Source: an uncultured Collinsella sp.
GTDB taxonomy: Bacteria; Actinomycetota; Coriobacteriia; Coriobacteriales; Coriobacteriaceae
Assembly: GCA_900755005.1 (NCBI GenBank)
Contig: CAAEEX010000047.1
Coordinates: forward strand, 1 to 59,489
Length of the DNA stretch: 59,489 nt
Direction of reading: 5' to 3'
The first letter of the stretch is position 1; every line of letters begins with the position of its first letter. The notes below the pieces were generated by a model. The model did not search any database, was not told the origin of the DNA, and saw only the letters and a list, made by a program, of their open reading frames with translations. Positions 39,125 through 48,897 of this stretch are shown here, piece by piece. The position numbers and the translations under genes are program-made.

Positions 39125-40615
39125 ATGAAGGTCAAGACTAGGACGGGTATAGTTTCGGGCAAGACGCTCGAAAACGGGGTTGAAGCTTTTTTGGGCATTC
39201 CCTATGCAAAGCAGCCGGTAGGTGATCTTCGTTGGCGTGCCCCTGAGCGCCTTGATGATTCCGATGAGGAAATTGAATGCGTGGAATTCGGGCATTCTGC
39301 CAGGCAATTTATCGATGAAGTTGAACTCGCTTCGCTTCATGAGCAAGGGGAGGATTGCCTGAGCCTTAACGTGTGGGTCAGGGGACACGCAGGCAAGAAC
39401 CTTCCTGTCATGGTATATATCCATGGTGGTGCCTACTTCTCAGGTGGATCTGCCGACCCGCTATATAACGGCTCCAATTTTGCGGCAGCGAAGGATGTCG
39501 TTATTGTTTCGATTAACTACCGTCTGAACTTGTTTGGGTCGCTGCTGCTCGATTGCCTGCCGGGCGGAGAGGACTACAAAGACGCCGGCTATCTTGCCAT
39601 TCTTGATCAAATCCGTGCGCTCGAGTGGGTGCATGAGAATATTTCGGCCTTCGGCGGTGACCCCAATTGTGTCACGCTTTTCGGTGAGTCGGCAGGCTCT
39701 TCCAGCCAGGCTCTTCTTTCCATATTGCCAGAGGCAAATAAGTATTTCCAACGTGCGATTTTGGAGTCCGGCCCTATCCAGCTTTATAAGACCCGCGAGC
39801 GCGGCGAGTACTTTGCTCGGGAGTTCGCCGAAATCATGGGATGCAAAACCGCCCAAGAGCTCTTAGCGAAGTCGGCAGACGAGCTCATTGAGGGCATGCA
39901 GGTGTGGTGCGATCGTCATACCTACGAAGTGTCGCTAATTTTCTCGCCGGTTTGCGACGGGTCTTTTCTTCCCAAGAAGCCGATGAAGGCCTGGGCGGAG
40001 GGCGCAGCCAAGGATATCGATATCATGATTGGATGTACCGAGGACGAGTTTACTTATTTCCATTTCTATTTCGATGACCTTCCCGGATTCTGGCACGGCC
40101 AATTCCCGATTCATTTTGATGATCAGATTGATATCGATTACTGGGAGCAAGCATATCGAAAGGCATGGCCTGAGCGCGATTTTGCCGAGAATTACACCAA
40201 TTTTATGAACTCAACCGGTTTCTTTGTCGGCACCGACCTTATGGCTGAAGAGCAGTCGGCGTTTAAGCCCGTGTACAACTATTTGTTCCGTTATAAATCT
40301 CGTGTCGAGGGAATGGGTTCTTGCCACGCAATCGAGGTGCCGTTCGTTTTCAAGAATCTTGATACCGCGAGTGGTCTGATGTTTACGGGTGACAATCCTC
40401 CAGCGCATCTCGCGGATGAAATGAACGATGCGTGGTTCAGTTTTGCGAAGACGGGCAAACCGTTTGTTGAGGGCAAGGCACCATGGGACCCCTATACCGC
40501 TGAGAACCACATTCATATGGTAATTGACGAAAACGAGTGGAAGCCGGCGCATTCGCTGCATGCCAAAGAAGATTCGGTGTTCCGTCCTATGTACGAGGTA
40601 CTACTCAACGATTAG
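39125..40615 (+). CDS. Type-B carboxylesterase
   Basis: This 496-aa alpha/beta hydrolase has the nucleophile elbow GESAGSSS (about residue 186), the oxyanion-hole YIHGGAYFSGG, the N-terminal GIPYAKQPVGDLRW and the catalytic His region GSCHAIEVPFVF. There is no signal peptide, so it is cytoplasmic. AGGAAGG precedes the ATG. It is followed by two related MFS transporters and is probably controlled by the MerR protein, suggesting uptake and hydrolysis of an ester compound. Confidence 0.9.
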   Translation: MKVKTRTGIVSGKTLENGVEAFLGIPYAKQPVGDLRWRAPERLDDSDEEIECVEFGHSARQFIDEVELASLHEQGEDCLSLNVWVRGHAGKNLPVMVYIHGGAYFSGGSADPLYNGSNFAAAKDVVIVSINYRLNLFGSLLLDCLPGGEDYKDAGYLAILDQIRALEWVHENISAFGGDPNCVTLFGESAGSSSQALLSILPEANKYFQRAILESGPIQLYKTRERGEYFAREFAEIMGCKTAQELLAKSADELIEGMQVWCDRHTYEVSLIFSPVCDGSFLPKKPMKAWAEGAAKDIDIMIGCTEDEFTYFHFYFDDLPGFWHGQFPIHFDDQIDIDYWEQAYRKAWPERDFAENYTNFMNSTGFFVGTDLMAEEQSAFKPVYNYLFRYKSRVEGMGSCHAIEVPFVFKNLDTASGLMFTGDNPPAHLADEMNDAWFSFAKTGKPFVEGKAPWDPYTAENHIHMVIDENEWKPAHSLHAKEDSVFRPMYEVLLND

Positions 40616-40627
40616 TGAAAGAAGCCG

Positions 40628-40655
40628 CAATGGAGTGGGCTAATTAGCCCCATTG
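40628..40655 (+). other. Hairpin after the carboxylesterase
   Basis: CAATGG plus GGGCT pair with AGCCC plus CATTG around AATT. No T run follows, so it may only reduce read-through into the MFS gene. Confidence 0.45.
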
Positions 40656-40692
40656 AATTCAGCTTGAACTATCCCTGCGTAAGGAGAAAGAA

Positions 40693-41910
40693 ATGGCTCA
40701 AGAAGAAAAGCTATCGGGTTATCGGTGGATGATCTTATTCGTAGTTTGCCTCATTTGCTTCATGGCAAACTTCATGCAATATCAGGTTTCAGCATGGGGT
40801 GTCGTCGTGATGACGACTCTCGGCATCGATGCCGGTGGGCTTACCAATCTCATGTTGATGCCGATGCTCACCGCTGTGTTTTTGTCGATTCCTGCAGGAT
40901 CTCTTGCTGATCGCTACGGCGTTAAGCTTGTCGTGTCAATTGGCATGGTGCTTTCTGCTGTAGGCGGCTTTCTGCGTTATTTCATGATTAATGACTTTAC
41001 CGTGCAGATCGTTTCGATGTTTATGATCGGCTTTGGCATTGCGGCGCTCAATGCCAATCTGGCAAAGGTGCTGGGTTCCTGGTTTAAACAGCAGACCTCC
41101 CTTGCCGTGGGAGTTTTCTATGCTGCTTCATGTGTGTCCATCGTGATAGCCCAGGCATTCAGCACTTATTTTCCTACGCTTGACGTGTCTTATCTGGTCG
41201 CTGCTATTGCCGAAGCTGTAACTGCTGCGCTGTGGATCTTCTTTATGAGGAACGTCCCGGAGGGCGAGCTCATGCCCGAGCCCGAGCCGGTTATGAAGTA
41301 CATTAAGATTGCCGCTAAGTCGCGCGGCGTTTGGTGCATTGCCTTGGCTTATGGTCTTACCCTCGCTTCAACCACGGCATATTGCGCAATTCTGCCGTCT
41401 GCGCTTGAGCTCGTTCGCGGCGTTGATACTGCCACCGCTGGATCTATGGCAGCAATTATTACAGTTGGTAGCTTCTTTGCTTGTTTTGCGGGACCGGCTG
41501 CCGTCCTCAAGCTCGGTAAGAATAAACCGTTTCTCATTGTAACCACGGTGATTGCCGCCGTTGTAATGGTTGCAAACTGGTTTTTGCCGCTTGGCACTGT
41601 CATGTGGGTTGCTCTCGTCCTCAATGGTTTTATGACCGCTCTTTCTGGCCCCATTATTCAGGCAATGACTCCTGATCTTCCTGAGATTGGCGCGAAATAT
41701 GCCGGTAGCGCTGGTGGAATAATCGGTACTGTCGGCCTTCTCTGCTCCTATTTTGTTCCCGTTATTGTTTCGTCTATTTCTGGTGACAATTGGACGTTGA
41801 ACTTTACGATCGAATCGATTCTTTTCCTTGCGAGCGTTTTGCCTATTGCGATGTTGCCCGAGACTGGTGCGGCGGCAAAAGCCGAGATGCCTGAGACTTC
41901 TGAATTATAA
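40693..41910 (+). CDS. MFS transporter 1 of the esterase locus
   Basis: This 405-aa protein has 12 predicted spans and the MFS loop GSLADRYGVK between helices 2 and 3. The first helix reads GYRWMILFVVCLICFMANFMQ. It is similar throughout to the next gene, including NFMQYQV and AGSAGGI blocks. AAGGAG lies upstream of the ATG. Likely an importer or exporter for the substrate of the adjacent carboxylesterase; substrate unknown. Confidence 0.87.
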   Translation: MAQEEKLSGYRWMILFVVCLICFMANFMQYQVSAWGVVVMTTLGIDAGGLTNLMLMPMLTAVFLSIPAGSLADRYGVKLVVSIGMVLSAVGGFLRYFMINDFTVQIVSMFMIGFGIAALNANLAKVLGSWFKQQTSLAVGVFYAASCVSIVIAQAFSTYFPTLDVSYLVAAIAEAVTAALWIFFMRNVPEGELMPEPEPVMKYIKIAAKSRGVWCIALAYGLTLASTTAYCAILPSALELVRGVDTATAGSMAAIITVGSFFACFAGPAAVLKLGKNKPFLIVTTVIAAVVMVANWFLPLGTVMWVALVLNGFMTALSGPIIQAMTPDLPEIGAKYAGSAGGIIGTVGLLCSYFVPVIVSSISGDNWTLNFTIESILFLASVLPIAMLPETGAAAKAEMPETSEL

Positions 41911-41927
41911 TTAATCGGTGTTTTGCC

Positions 41928-41970
41928 TGGTCGCGACCTCCAGTTGATATGGGGGTCGCGACCATTTTTA
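41928..41970 (+). terminator. Terminator after MFS transporter 1
   Basis: TGGTCGCGACC (41928-41938) pairs perfectly with GGTCGCGACCA (41954-41964), followed by TTTTTA. Confidence 0.88.
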
Positions 41971-41986
41971 ATGTGAGGTTGGTGCA

Positions 41987-43207
41987 ATGGATGGTGAAGC
42001 GTGCGAAGTTGCGCACAAAGTTGAGAAAAAGCGGGCTTCGAGTGGTTACCGCTGGTTAATATTGCTGTTGACGTGTGGTCTCTGTTTTTTGGGCAACTTC
42101 ATGCAGTATCAGGTCGCTGCCTATGCTACGGTCATCATGCCTCAGATGAATATCGACCCTGTCGGATTCTCATCTCTCTTTCTGGCGCCAATGCTTGCGG
42201 CGGTTTTCTTTAGTCTCCCGTTCGGATCACTTGGAGATAGGCTTGGGCCCAAAGTAGTGATACTTGGCGGGTTCTGTGTTTCTTTAGTCGGCGGCGCTAT
42301 CAGAATTTTCACCCTATCGAACTATCCTGCTCAACTTGTCTCGATGTTTTGCATCGGCGTGGGGATGGCGGCATTGACTGCCAATAATGCAAAGACGCTT
42401 GGACTTTGGTTTGCAGATAAGACGGATGTTGCGATGGGCATTTACTATGCGGCGACTTGCTTTGGCATTGCGGCGGCGCAAGCATCATCGGCGTTTATGT
42501 CTTCCGTGCTAATGGGCTATACAGTTGCAGAAGCGTTGTTGGTCGTTCTGACTATCTTCTGGGGTTTATTTGGTAAGAACGTACAGCATGACTCACTTAT
42601 TCCTGATGGCGTTGAGCACGACCAAGCCCTTCTGACTGCTTTTCGTTCGCGTAACGTTTGGCTTTGCGCGATTTGCGCCGCTTTCTCACTTGCCGCCACG
42701 ACCGCCTTTTCCGGTGTGCTACCTCAGGCTCTTGAGCTTGTGCGAGGCACCGATGCTTCGACGGCCGGCGAAATGGCGGCGCTGACAACCGCTGCTGGGA
42801 TTATCGGCTGCTTGATTGCTCCGATGCTTTACGGTAAATGCCGCCTTGCGCGACCGTATCTTGTGATTGTCGGGCTTCTTGGCTCTATTTCAATTGCAGT
42901 TGCGTGGTTTGCCTCGGGCTTGAAGTCCATGGGGGTATTGCTTGCAGTGTGCGGCATCGTTACGAGCATGATGGGTCCAGTTGTTCAAGCTCTGCCAGTT
43001 TCATTTGTTGAAATCGGCACTCGTTATGCTGGCAGCGCTGGCGGTATTATGGCCGAAGTTAGCCTTTTGGGCTCTTATATGCTTCCTATTGGTATTGCGG
43101 CTATTTCCGGTTCAGATTACGACAAACAAATGATGCTTATTACTCTGCTTTACGGTCTATCCGTCCTTCCGGTGTTGATCGTTCCCGAGGTCAAACACTT
43201 TAAATAG
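41987..43207 (+). CDS. MFS transporter 2 of the esterase locus
   Basis: This 406-aa paralogue of the upstream transporter has the same start pattern (SGYRWLILLLTCGLCFLGNF) and the MFS loop GSLGDRLGPK. It lies just after a strong terminator, so it is probably expressed partly independently. GTGAGG precedes the ATG. Twin transporters may act as an exchanger pair (substrate in, product out); inference only. Confidence 0.87.
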   Translation: MDGEACEVAHKVEKKRASSGYRWLILLLTCGLCFLGNFMQYQVAAYATVIMPQMNIDPVGFSSLFLAPMLAAVFFSLPFGSLGDRLGPKVVILGGFCVSLVGGAIRIFTLSNYPAQLVSMFCIGVGMAALTANNAKTLGLWFADKTDVAMGIYYAATCFGIAAAQASSAFMSSVLMGYTVAEALLVVLTIFWGLFGKNVQHDSLIPDGVEHDQALLTAFRSRNVWLCAICAAFSLAATTAFSGVLPQALELVRGTDASTAGEMAALTTAAGIIGCLIAPMLYGKCRLARPYLVIVGLLGSISIAVAWFASGLKSMGVLLAVCGIVTSMMGPVVQALPVSFVEIGTRYAGSAGGIMAEVSLLGSYMLPIGIAAISGSDYDKQMMLITLLYGLSVLPVLIVPEVKHFK

Positions 43208-43361
43208 GCGCGAGCATATGGATGGATAAAGCCCTCTGGTCATTGCGATTGCCGAGGAATGGATTTCGCTCAATTCGGATCTTTGAAGTGGGCTAAACTG
43301 TCTTGGTGTTTCACTGAACAACGCCACCTTCTGTTGCGTTGTCGTTAGAAAGGAACCAGCC

Positions 43362-43697
43362 ATGTGTGATTGCATCTTCTGTAAAATCGCCAACCACGAG
43401 ATCCCCTCGACTGTTGTCTACGAGGACGACCAGGTCATCGCGTTCGATGACCTCAATCCCCAGGCACCGGTTCATACGCTCGTGATCCCCAAGAAGCACT
43501 ACAGCGACATCGCTGATAACGTGCCTGCCGAGACCATGGGCGCCATGGCCCATGCCATCCAGGAGGTTGCTAAGGCCAAGGGCCTGGAGGACGGTTTCCG
43601 CGTCATCTCCAACAAGGGCGTTAACGCCGGCCAGACCGTCATGCACTTCCACATGCACGTCCTCGGCGGCAAGAACTTGGGCGAGAACCTTATCTAA
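43362..43697 (+). CDS. HIT-family nucleotide hydrolase
   Basis: This 111-aa histidine-triad protein has CIFCKIANHEIPS at the start and the active-site HFHMHVLGG at residues about 95-103. It resembles HinT-type phosphoramidases acting on nucleoside phosphoramidates or dinucleotides. Two N-terminal Cys (CDCIFC) could bind zinc. AAAGGA precedes the ATG. Confidence 0.93.
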   Translation: MCDCIFCKIANHEIPSTVVYEDDQVIAFDDLNPQAPVHTLVIPKKHYSDIADNVPAETMGAMAHAIQEVAKAKGLEDGFRVISNKGVNAGQTVMHFHMHVLGGKNLGENLI

Positions 43698-43738
43698 GAT
43701 CGTATGGCCCGTCGTCTTGATTGCCTTTGGAGAAACCT

Positions 43739-44629
43739 GTGCAGTTGTCTCAACTCGAATATCTTCAAGCGGTAGCGAATTATGGCGGCGTGCGCAAGGC
43801 GGCTCGCGCCGTTCATGTGAGTCCGCAGGCTGTTTCGTCGGCGATCAAGAAGCTGGAATCTGAGTATCAGGTCGTTTTGCTCGACCGGTCGACGGGCGAG
43901 GCCGTTTTGTCTCCTGCAGGGCGAGAGTTTGCGGGACGCGCGCGCGTAATCCTCGCGCAAGTCGATGATCTCAAAAATTACGCTCGGTCGATGGGGCAGG
44001 GTGTTTCGCCCGACGGTCATTTTCGTCTTTACGCCCCCTGCCTTCATGGGCGGGGGCGTCTTTTTGACGAAAACTGGTACGACTCGTTTGAGAGTTCGCA
44101 CCCCCAGATTCACCTCGACGTGTGGCATCAGCCAACGGCTACGTGTTTTGAGTCTCTTTTGCTCGGGATATCGGATGCGGCTATTTCATTCGAGAAGCCA
44201 CGGGGCAGCGCCCTTTGTTCGAAATACCTGGGTGAAAAGGAGCTCAAGGTTCTTTCGTGTCCGGTTGGCCATCGTGTCAGGGGCACCATAACCATTCGTG
44301 AACTATTGAGCGGTAGGCTTGCTGTCCCCATCAACTTGTCGCCCTGTCTCAATGCAATCAACCAGTGCCCTGAGGCCCAACTCGTTAATTTCCGCTTTCG
44401 TGATGTCGAATATGGAAGCGAGAGACAGATTGAGTTTCTTCAAGGCGGGGGATTGATATTGAGCTTTTCTGGCTCCTCTCTTGCATCAGATGGATCCAAC
44501 GTGAGCGAATGCTCCATTGAGGGCTCGCGCGACGTAACCTTGCCTATCTATTTTTGCTACCGGCAAAACGCCTGGACGGATCGGCATCAGACGGTATTTC
44601 TTCACCTGTTGCGCCATCTCGCTTCTTGA
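43739..44629 (+). CDS. LysR-family transcriptional regulator
   Basis: This 296-aa protein has the N-terminal LysR helix-turn-helix (QLEYLQAVANYGGVRKAARA, then SPQAVSSAIKKLE) and a periplasmic-binding-like effector domain. GTG 43739 is chosen because TTTGGAG lies 6 bases upstream. It lies between the HIT gene and an MFS transporter on the same strand, so it may control the latter. Confidence 0.87.
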   Translation: MQLSQLEYLQAVANYGGVRKAARAVHVSPQAVSSAIKKLESEYQVVLLDRSTGEAVLSPAGREFAGRARVILAQVDDLKNYARSMGQGVSPDGHFRLYAPCLHGRGRLFDENWYDSFESSHPQIHLDVWHQPTATCFESLLLGISDAAISFEKPRGSALCSKYLGEKELKVLSCPVGHRVRGTITIRELLSGRLAVPINLSPCLNAINQCPEAQLVNFRFRDVEYGSERQIEFLQGGGLILSFSGSSLASDGSNVSECSIEGSRDVTLPIYFCYRQNAWTDRHQTVFLHLLRHLAS

Positions 44630-44746
44630 GGTTGCTTGGCTTCGTGCCGTCAAATGAATATTGACGATTTGTAACGTATGGCTGACGGTTTTGCCTTCAT
44701 GCTTTTTGAGACCTCGGCTTGGATTATCGGCCTTTGGAGGAGGAGT

Positions 44747-45907
44747 ATGAAAAACCGTACGGTTTGGCTGTATATGGCGTTTGTTTTCCTATCGAACTTC
44801 AGCACCATCTTGTATTTTCTGACGGTTTACCTTGAGTTCGTCGGATTCTCGATGGTCGCGATTTCTGGCATGATGATTGCGTACCAGGTAAGCAAATTTG
44901 CTCTCGAGATTCCTACCGGCTATATCGCCGATAGATTTGGGCGAAAGATAAGTGGCCTGGTGGGTATCGCGGGAATGCTCGGATACTACGCTGCCCTGCT
45001 CCTCATACGATCTCCTCTGCTTTTGATAGGTGCGTTTGCCCTCAAGGGTTTTGCCGTCGCATGCGTGAGCGGTTCTATTGAGGCAATCTATATCGATTCC
45101 GTCTCCCAAGATCAGCTCGTTAGGCTTAATGTGGTTGAGCGATTCGTCTTTTACGCATCTTATGCTCTTTCCGCGTGTGTGGGCGGCTTCATCTCGTCAG
45201 AAGGTGCATATTTCATCGGTCTTTCGGCCGATATCTTTGCGATGGTATTGACGTTACTTGTCGTTGCCTGCATTCCCGAAACGAAAGGGAAAGGTAGCGC
45301 TGCGGCTTCTATGAGCCAAATTAGCCCGAGGATGATTTGGACTGCCATTGCGGGCAATGGCACGCTTCGCTCAGCGTTCATCATGGACTGTTCTCAGGCA
45401 TTTGCTTTTGTCGCCCTGGAAGACTTTTTCTCACTGCTGCTTGCGGGTCGCGGAATGAATGCCGTCGCTTCGGGTGTGACCATTGCGGTCCAGCTCCTTG
45501 CCTCGGCCTCCATGGGACTTATTGTGCCCTGTGCGATTGCTCATGTCGACAAGGGCCGCTTTGCGCGTATTTGCGGCATCGTGCGCCTTTTCCTGACAGC
45601 TTTGTTTTTGATTCCCCTTACTCCGGCTAATTTGCTGCCCGTGTTCTATGTACTGCAGACGGTTGCGTACTCGTTATTTGCTCCAATTAAATACTCAATT
45701 TTTCAAAAGGCAGCCGATTCTTCGATGCGCTGTTCACTGATTTCGGTTCAAAGCCAGATGGTGACGGTGGGTGCCGTTCTTTTCTATCTGCTCAACGCTG
45801 TGTTGAGTAGCGTTGCGGGCATTCGAGTCGTATTGCTTGTCGCGCTCGGGATTTCTTCCCTTGTGTATATCCCCGCGCTATTTCGTCTTACACGCCAAAG
45901 GTCATGA
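44747..45907 (+). CDS. MFS transporter next to a LysR regulator
   Basis: This 386-aa protein has about 12 spans and the MFS motif GYIADRFGRKISGL. GGAGGAGG lies directly before the ATG at 44747. Similar to drug or metabolite exporters of Gram-positive bacteria; substrate unknown. Confidence 0.87.
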   Translation: MKNRTVWLYMAFVFLSNFSTILYFLTVYLEFVGFSMVAISGMMIAYQVSKFALEIPTGYIADRFGRKISGLVGIAGMLGYYAALLLIRSPLLLIGAFALKGFAVACVSGSIEAIYIDSVSQDQLVRLNVVERFVFYASYALSACVGGFISSEGAYFIGLSADIFAMVLTLLVVACIPETKGKGSAAASMSQISPRMIWTAIAGNGTLRSAFIMDCSQAFAFVALEDFFSLLLAGRGMNAVASGVTIAVQLLASASMGLIVPCAIAHVDKGRFARICGIVRLFLTALFLIPLTPANLLPVFYVLQTVAYSLFAPIKYSIFQKAADSSMRCSLISVQSQMVTVGAVLFYLLNAVLSSVAGIRVVLLVALGISSLVYIPALFRLTRQRS

Positions 45908-45940
45908 GTATTTGGGCGCCGATAACTTATATATCAACGC

Positions 45941-45976
45941 AATAAACCCGAGCGCGAGGGCGTTTGGGTTTATTAT
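45941..45976 (+). terminator. Terminator after the MFS gene
   Basis: AATAAACCC (45941-45949) pairs with GGGTTTATT (45966-45974) around a GC inner stem (GCGC/GCGT), ending TTTATTATT. Confidence 0.7.
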
Positions 45977-46027
45977 TGAAGCGTATGTAACCTGGCGGCG
46001 CCACACCGCCTGTTAGTAGGGAGACAC

Positions 46028-47206
46028 ATGAACGTTCTGGTCGTCAACGCAGGATCTTCGACCCTTAAGTATCAGGTCATCGATACCAAGTCCCACAAGG
46101 TGTCCGCAAAGGGCTCCTGCGAGCGCGTCTGCTTTACCGGCGGCACCTTCACCCACGCTGCCAACGGCTCCAAGAAGGTGACCGAGAACATCGAGTTCCC
46201 CGACCACAAGGTCGCCATCGAGGTCGTCCTGAAGGACCTTGAGGCCAACGGCGTCAAGATCGAGGGTATCGGCCACCGTATCGTTCAGGGCGGTTGGTAC
46301 TTCGGTGATTCCTCCCTCGTCGACGAGGACGTCCTCGCCAAGATCCGCGAGGTCGCTCCGCTCGCCCCGCTGCACAATAACCCCGAGGCCAACGTTATCG
46401 AGTACTGCCTGGAGCAGTATCCCGACCTGCCCAACGTCACGGTTTACGACACCGCTTTCCACTTCAACATGCCCGAGGTCGCCAAGACTTACGCCCTGCC
46501 CAAGGACGTCTGCGACAAGCTGCACATCCGTAAGTACGGCGCCCACGGCACCAGCTACCGTTACATCTCCAAGAAGGTCGCCGAGATGACCAACGGCGAG
46601 GCCCGCAAGGTCGTCGTGTGCCATATCGGCTCCGGCGCTTCCCTGTGCGCCATCGAGGACGGCAAGTGCATGGACACCACCATGGGCTTGACGCCGCTCG
46701 ACGGCGTTATGATGGGCACCCGCTGCGGCTCCATCGACCCGGCTACCGTGTGCTACCTGCAGCGCGAGGGCGGCTACACCTTCGACGAGGTCGACGAGAT
46801 GATGAACAAGAAGTCCGGCCTTTTGGCTGTGACCGGCGGCAAGACCAACGACTGCCGCAACGTCGAGGAGCTCGCCGCTGCCGGTGACCCCGAGGCCCAG
46901 CTCGCCTTCGATATGTTCGTCTACAAGATTGCCGCCAAGGCTGCCGAGATGGCCACCTCCATGTGCGGTATGGACACCCTGGTCTTCACTGCCGGCATCG
47001 GTGAGCACGCTCCTGCCGTCCGCGCCGGCGTGGCCGACCGCCTGGCCTTTATGGGCGTCAAGATGGATCATGCCCGCAACGCCCTGCGTGGTGACGGCGC
47101 ATGGTGCCTGTCTGCCAAGGATTCCAAGGTTAAGATTTTCGTTATCCCCACGGACGAGGAGTTCATGATCGCTTCCGACGTCGAGCGCATCGTCAACGGC
47201 AAGTAA
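46028..47206 (+). CDS. ackA: Acetate kinase, first copy
   Basis: This 392-aa enzyme makes acetate and ATP from acetyl phosphate. Family signatures are at the N-terminus (VNAGSSTLKYQ) and centre (HIRKYGAHGTSYRYI, then GLTPLDGVMMGTRCG) and FTAGIGEHAPAVR. GGGAG precedes the ATG. It has its own terminator before the second copy. Confidence 0.95.
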   Translation: MNVLVVNAGSSTLKYQVIDTKSHKVSAKGSCERVCFTGGTFTHAANGSKKVTENIEFPDHKVAIEVVLKDLEANGVKIEGIGHRIVQGGWYFGDSSLVDEDVLAKIREVAPLAPLHNNPEANVIEYCLEQYPDLPNVTVYDTAFHFNMPEVAKTYALPKDVCDKLHIRKYGAHGTSYRYISKKVAEMTNGEARKVVVCHIGSGASLCAIEDGKCMDTTMGLTPLDGVMMGTRCGSIDPATVCYLQREGGYTFDEVDEMMNKKSGLLAVTGGKTNDCRNVEELAAAGDPEAQLAFDMFVYKIAAKAAEMATSMCGMDTLVFTAGIGEHAPAVRAGVADRLAFMGVKMDHARNALRGDGAWCLSAKDSKVKIFVIPTDEEFMIASDVERIVNGK

Positions 47207-47217
47207 TTGCAAAAGGG

Positions 47218-47256
47218 GAGGGGCTGGACGACCGAGCGCCGTTCGGCCCCTCTTTT
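47218..47256 (+). terminator. Terminator between the acetate kinase genes
   Basis: GAGGGGC (47218-47224) pairs with GCCCCTC (47246-47252), then TTTT. Confidence 0.75.
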
Positions 47257-47370
47257 GTGCTCGTTGGGCGATATGCCTGATAGTTATTTATTAAATTGTG
47301 ATAACTTCTTATTAACATGCGGCCGCCTTAAGGGGTCTGCGCCGACCGTATCGCACTGCAAAGGAGTCTC

Positions 47371-48549
47371 ATGAACGTACTTGTTGTCAACGCCGGTAGC
47401 TCAAGCCTTAAATATCAGCTTTTGGATACCGATACCCGCGAGGTTTTCGCCAAGGGCAACTGCGAACGTATCGGTTCGGACATGGGCATCTTTGGCCACT
47501 CCGAGAACGGTGGCGCCAAGCAAACCGAGGAGGTCCCCTTCCCGGACCACCGTTCGGCTATCGCACGTGTGCTCGAGGAGCTCGAGAAGACCGACTTTAC
47601 GATCGATGGCATTGGGCATCGTATCGTTCAGGGTGGCTGGTACTTTGACGATTCCGCGGTCGTCGACGATGAGGTCATGGCTAAGATTCTCGAGGTGGCA
47701 CCGCTTGCCCCGCTGCACAACTACGGCGAGGCAGCGGCAATCGAGTATTGTCGCGAGAAGTATCCGGAGCTGCCCAACGTGGCCGTCTTCGACACCTCGT
47801 TCCACATGACTATGCCCGAGGTCGCCTACACCTACGCCCTGCCTAAGGACGTGTGTAACAAGTATCACGTGCGCAAGTACGGCGCCCACGGTACGAGCCA
47901 CCGCTACGAGTGGATGATGGCCAAGGAGATCCTGGGTTCGCGCTGCCACCGTCTGCTTTCGTGTCATCTGGGCAACGGCGCTTCGCTCGCCGCCATTGAG
48001 GACGGTGTATGCCGCGATACCACGATGGGCCTCACGCCGCTCGACGGCCTGATGATGGGCACCCGTTGTGGTTCCATTGACCCGGCTACCGTGTGCTACC
48101 TGCAGCGCGAGGGCGGCTACAGCTACCAGGAAGTCGATGACATGATGAACAAGCAGTCTGGTCTGCTTGCCATCTCGGGCATCTCCAACGACGCCCGTGA
48201 CATCCGTACGCGCGCCTCCGAGGGCGACGAGCGCTGCCTGCTTGCCTTCGACATGTTTGCCTACAAGGCCATGCAGCAGGCTGGCTCCATGATCGCTTCC
48301 ATGGCGGGCGTGGACACCATCACCTTTACCGCCGGTATCGGCGAGAACGACTGGTCGATCCGCAAGGCCTTCTGCGATTGCTTTGAGTGGCTGGGCGTGC
48401 GCATCGACAACAACAAGAACCGCGAGGCCGTGGGTAACGGCCCGCAGGTCATCAGCGCCGCCGGCTCTTCCGTCACGGTCATGGTCATCCCCACCGACGA
48501 GGAATACATGATCGCCCACGACGTCGAGCGTCTGACCAAGAACAACTAA
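47371..48549 (+). CDS. ackA: Acetate kinase, second copy
   Basis: This is a second 392-aa acetate kinase, the same length as the first and collinear with it: VNAGSSSLKYQ, VRKYGAHGTSHRYEW, GLTPLDGLMMGTRCG and FTAGIGENDWSIR. Where the first copy has GTSYRY this one has the usual GTSHRY, so the His at that catalytic-site position is Tyr in copy 1. AAAGGAG precedes the ATG. The pair probably arose by tandem duplication and then diverged. Confidence 0.95.
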   Translation: MNVLVVNAGSSSLKYQLLDTDTREVFAKGNCERIGSDMGIFGHSENGGAKQTEEVPFPDHRSAIARVLEELEKTDFTIDGIGHRIVQGGWYFDDSAVVDDEVMAKILEVAPLAPLHNYGEAAAIEYCREKYPELPNVAVFDTSFHMTMPEVAYTYALPKDVCNKYHVRKYGAHGTSHRYEWMMAKEILGSRCHRLLSCHLGNGASLAAIEDGVCRDTTMGLTPLDGLMMGTRCGSIDPATVCYLQREGGYSYQEVDDMMNKQSGLLAISGISNDARDIRTRASEGDERCLLAFDMFAYKAMQQAGSMIASMAGVDTITFTAGIGENDWSIRKAFCDCFEWLGVRIDNNKNREAVGNGPQVISAAGSSVTVMVIPTDEEYMIAHDVERLTKNN

Positions 48550-48571
48550 CGCGCGCATTTGCAAGTAAACG

Positions 48572-48607
48572 AAAGGCCTCCAGAGCAGCAGCTCCGGAGG
48601 CCTTTTT
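48572..48607. terminator. Terminator after the second acetate kinase
   Basis: AAAGGCCTCC (48572-48581) pairs with GGAGGCCTTT (48596-48605), then TT. Confidence 0.88.
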
Positions 48608-48759
48608 GCTGGCAGGTGAAAATTCCAGTCCCAAAGAGATCATCATCAGCAACGCCTGCGCTCCCAGCAACGGCACCCAACCATTCAGATCCTCAGCTCC
48701 AGCTCGTAGCCAAGCCGCCGTCCACCCCAGATACCCTGATTGCAACGTAGCGGCAGGGA

Positions 48760-48878
48760 CCCTACAGGGTAAAGCTCTGAAAACTATCCGCAGGACGCAT
48801 GAAACCCCCGCCGCACGAAGTGCGCAGCGGGGGTTTCATGCATGTCCGAGGACGTTTTCAGAGCTTTACCCTGTAGGG
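48760..48878. repeat. Nested long palindrome, core family 2
   Basis: Outer arms 48760-48784 and 48854-48878 are perfect 25-base reverse complements. An inner hairpin has arms 48797-48811 and 48827-48841 (15 bp perfect). Read on the minus strand, CGTCCT precedes and TGCGGA follows the inner hairpin, as in the palindromes at 52369 and 52572. The rest of the 348-base gap (48550-48897) shows no gene. Confidence 0.85.
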
Positions 48879-48897
48879 CCCCGAGGGGATATGTCAG

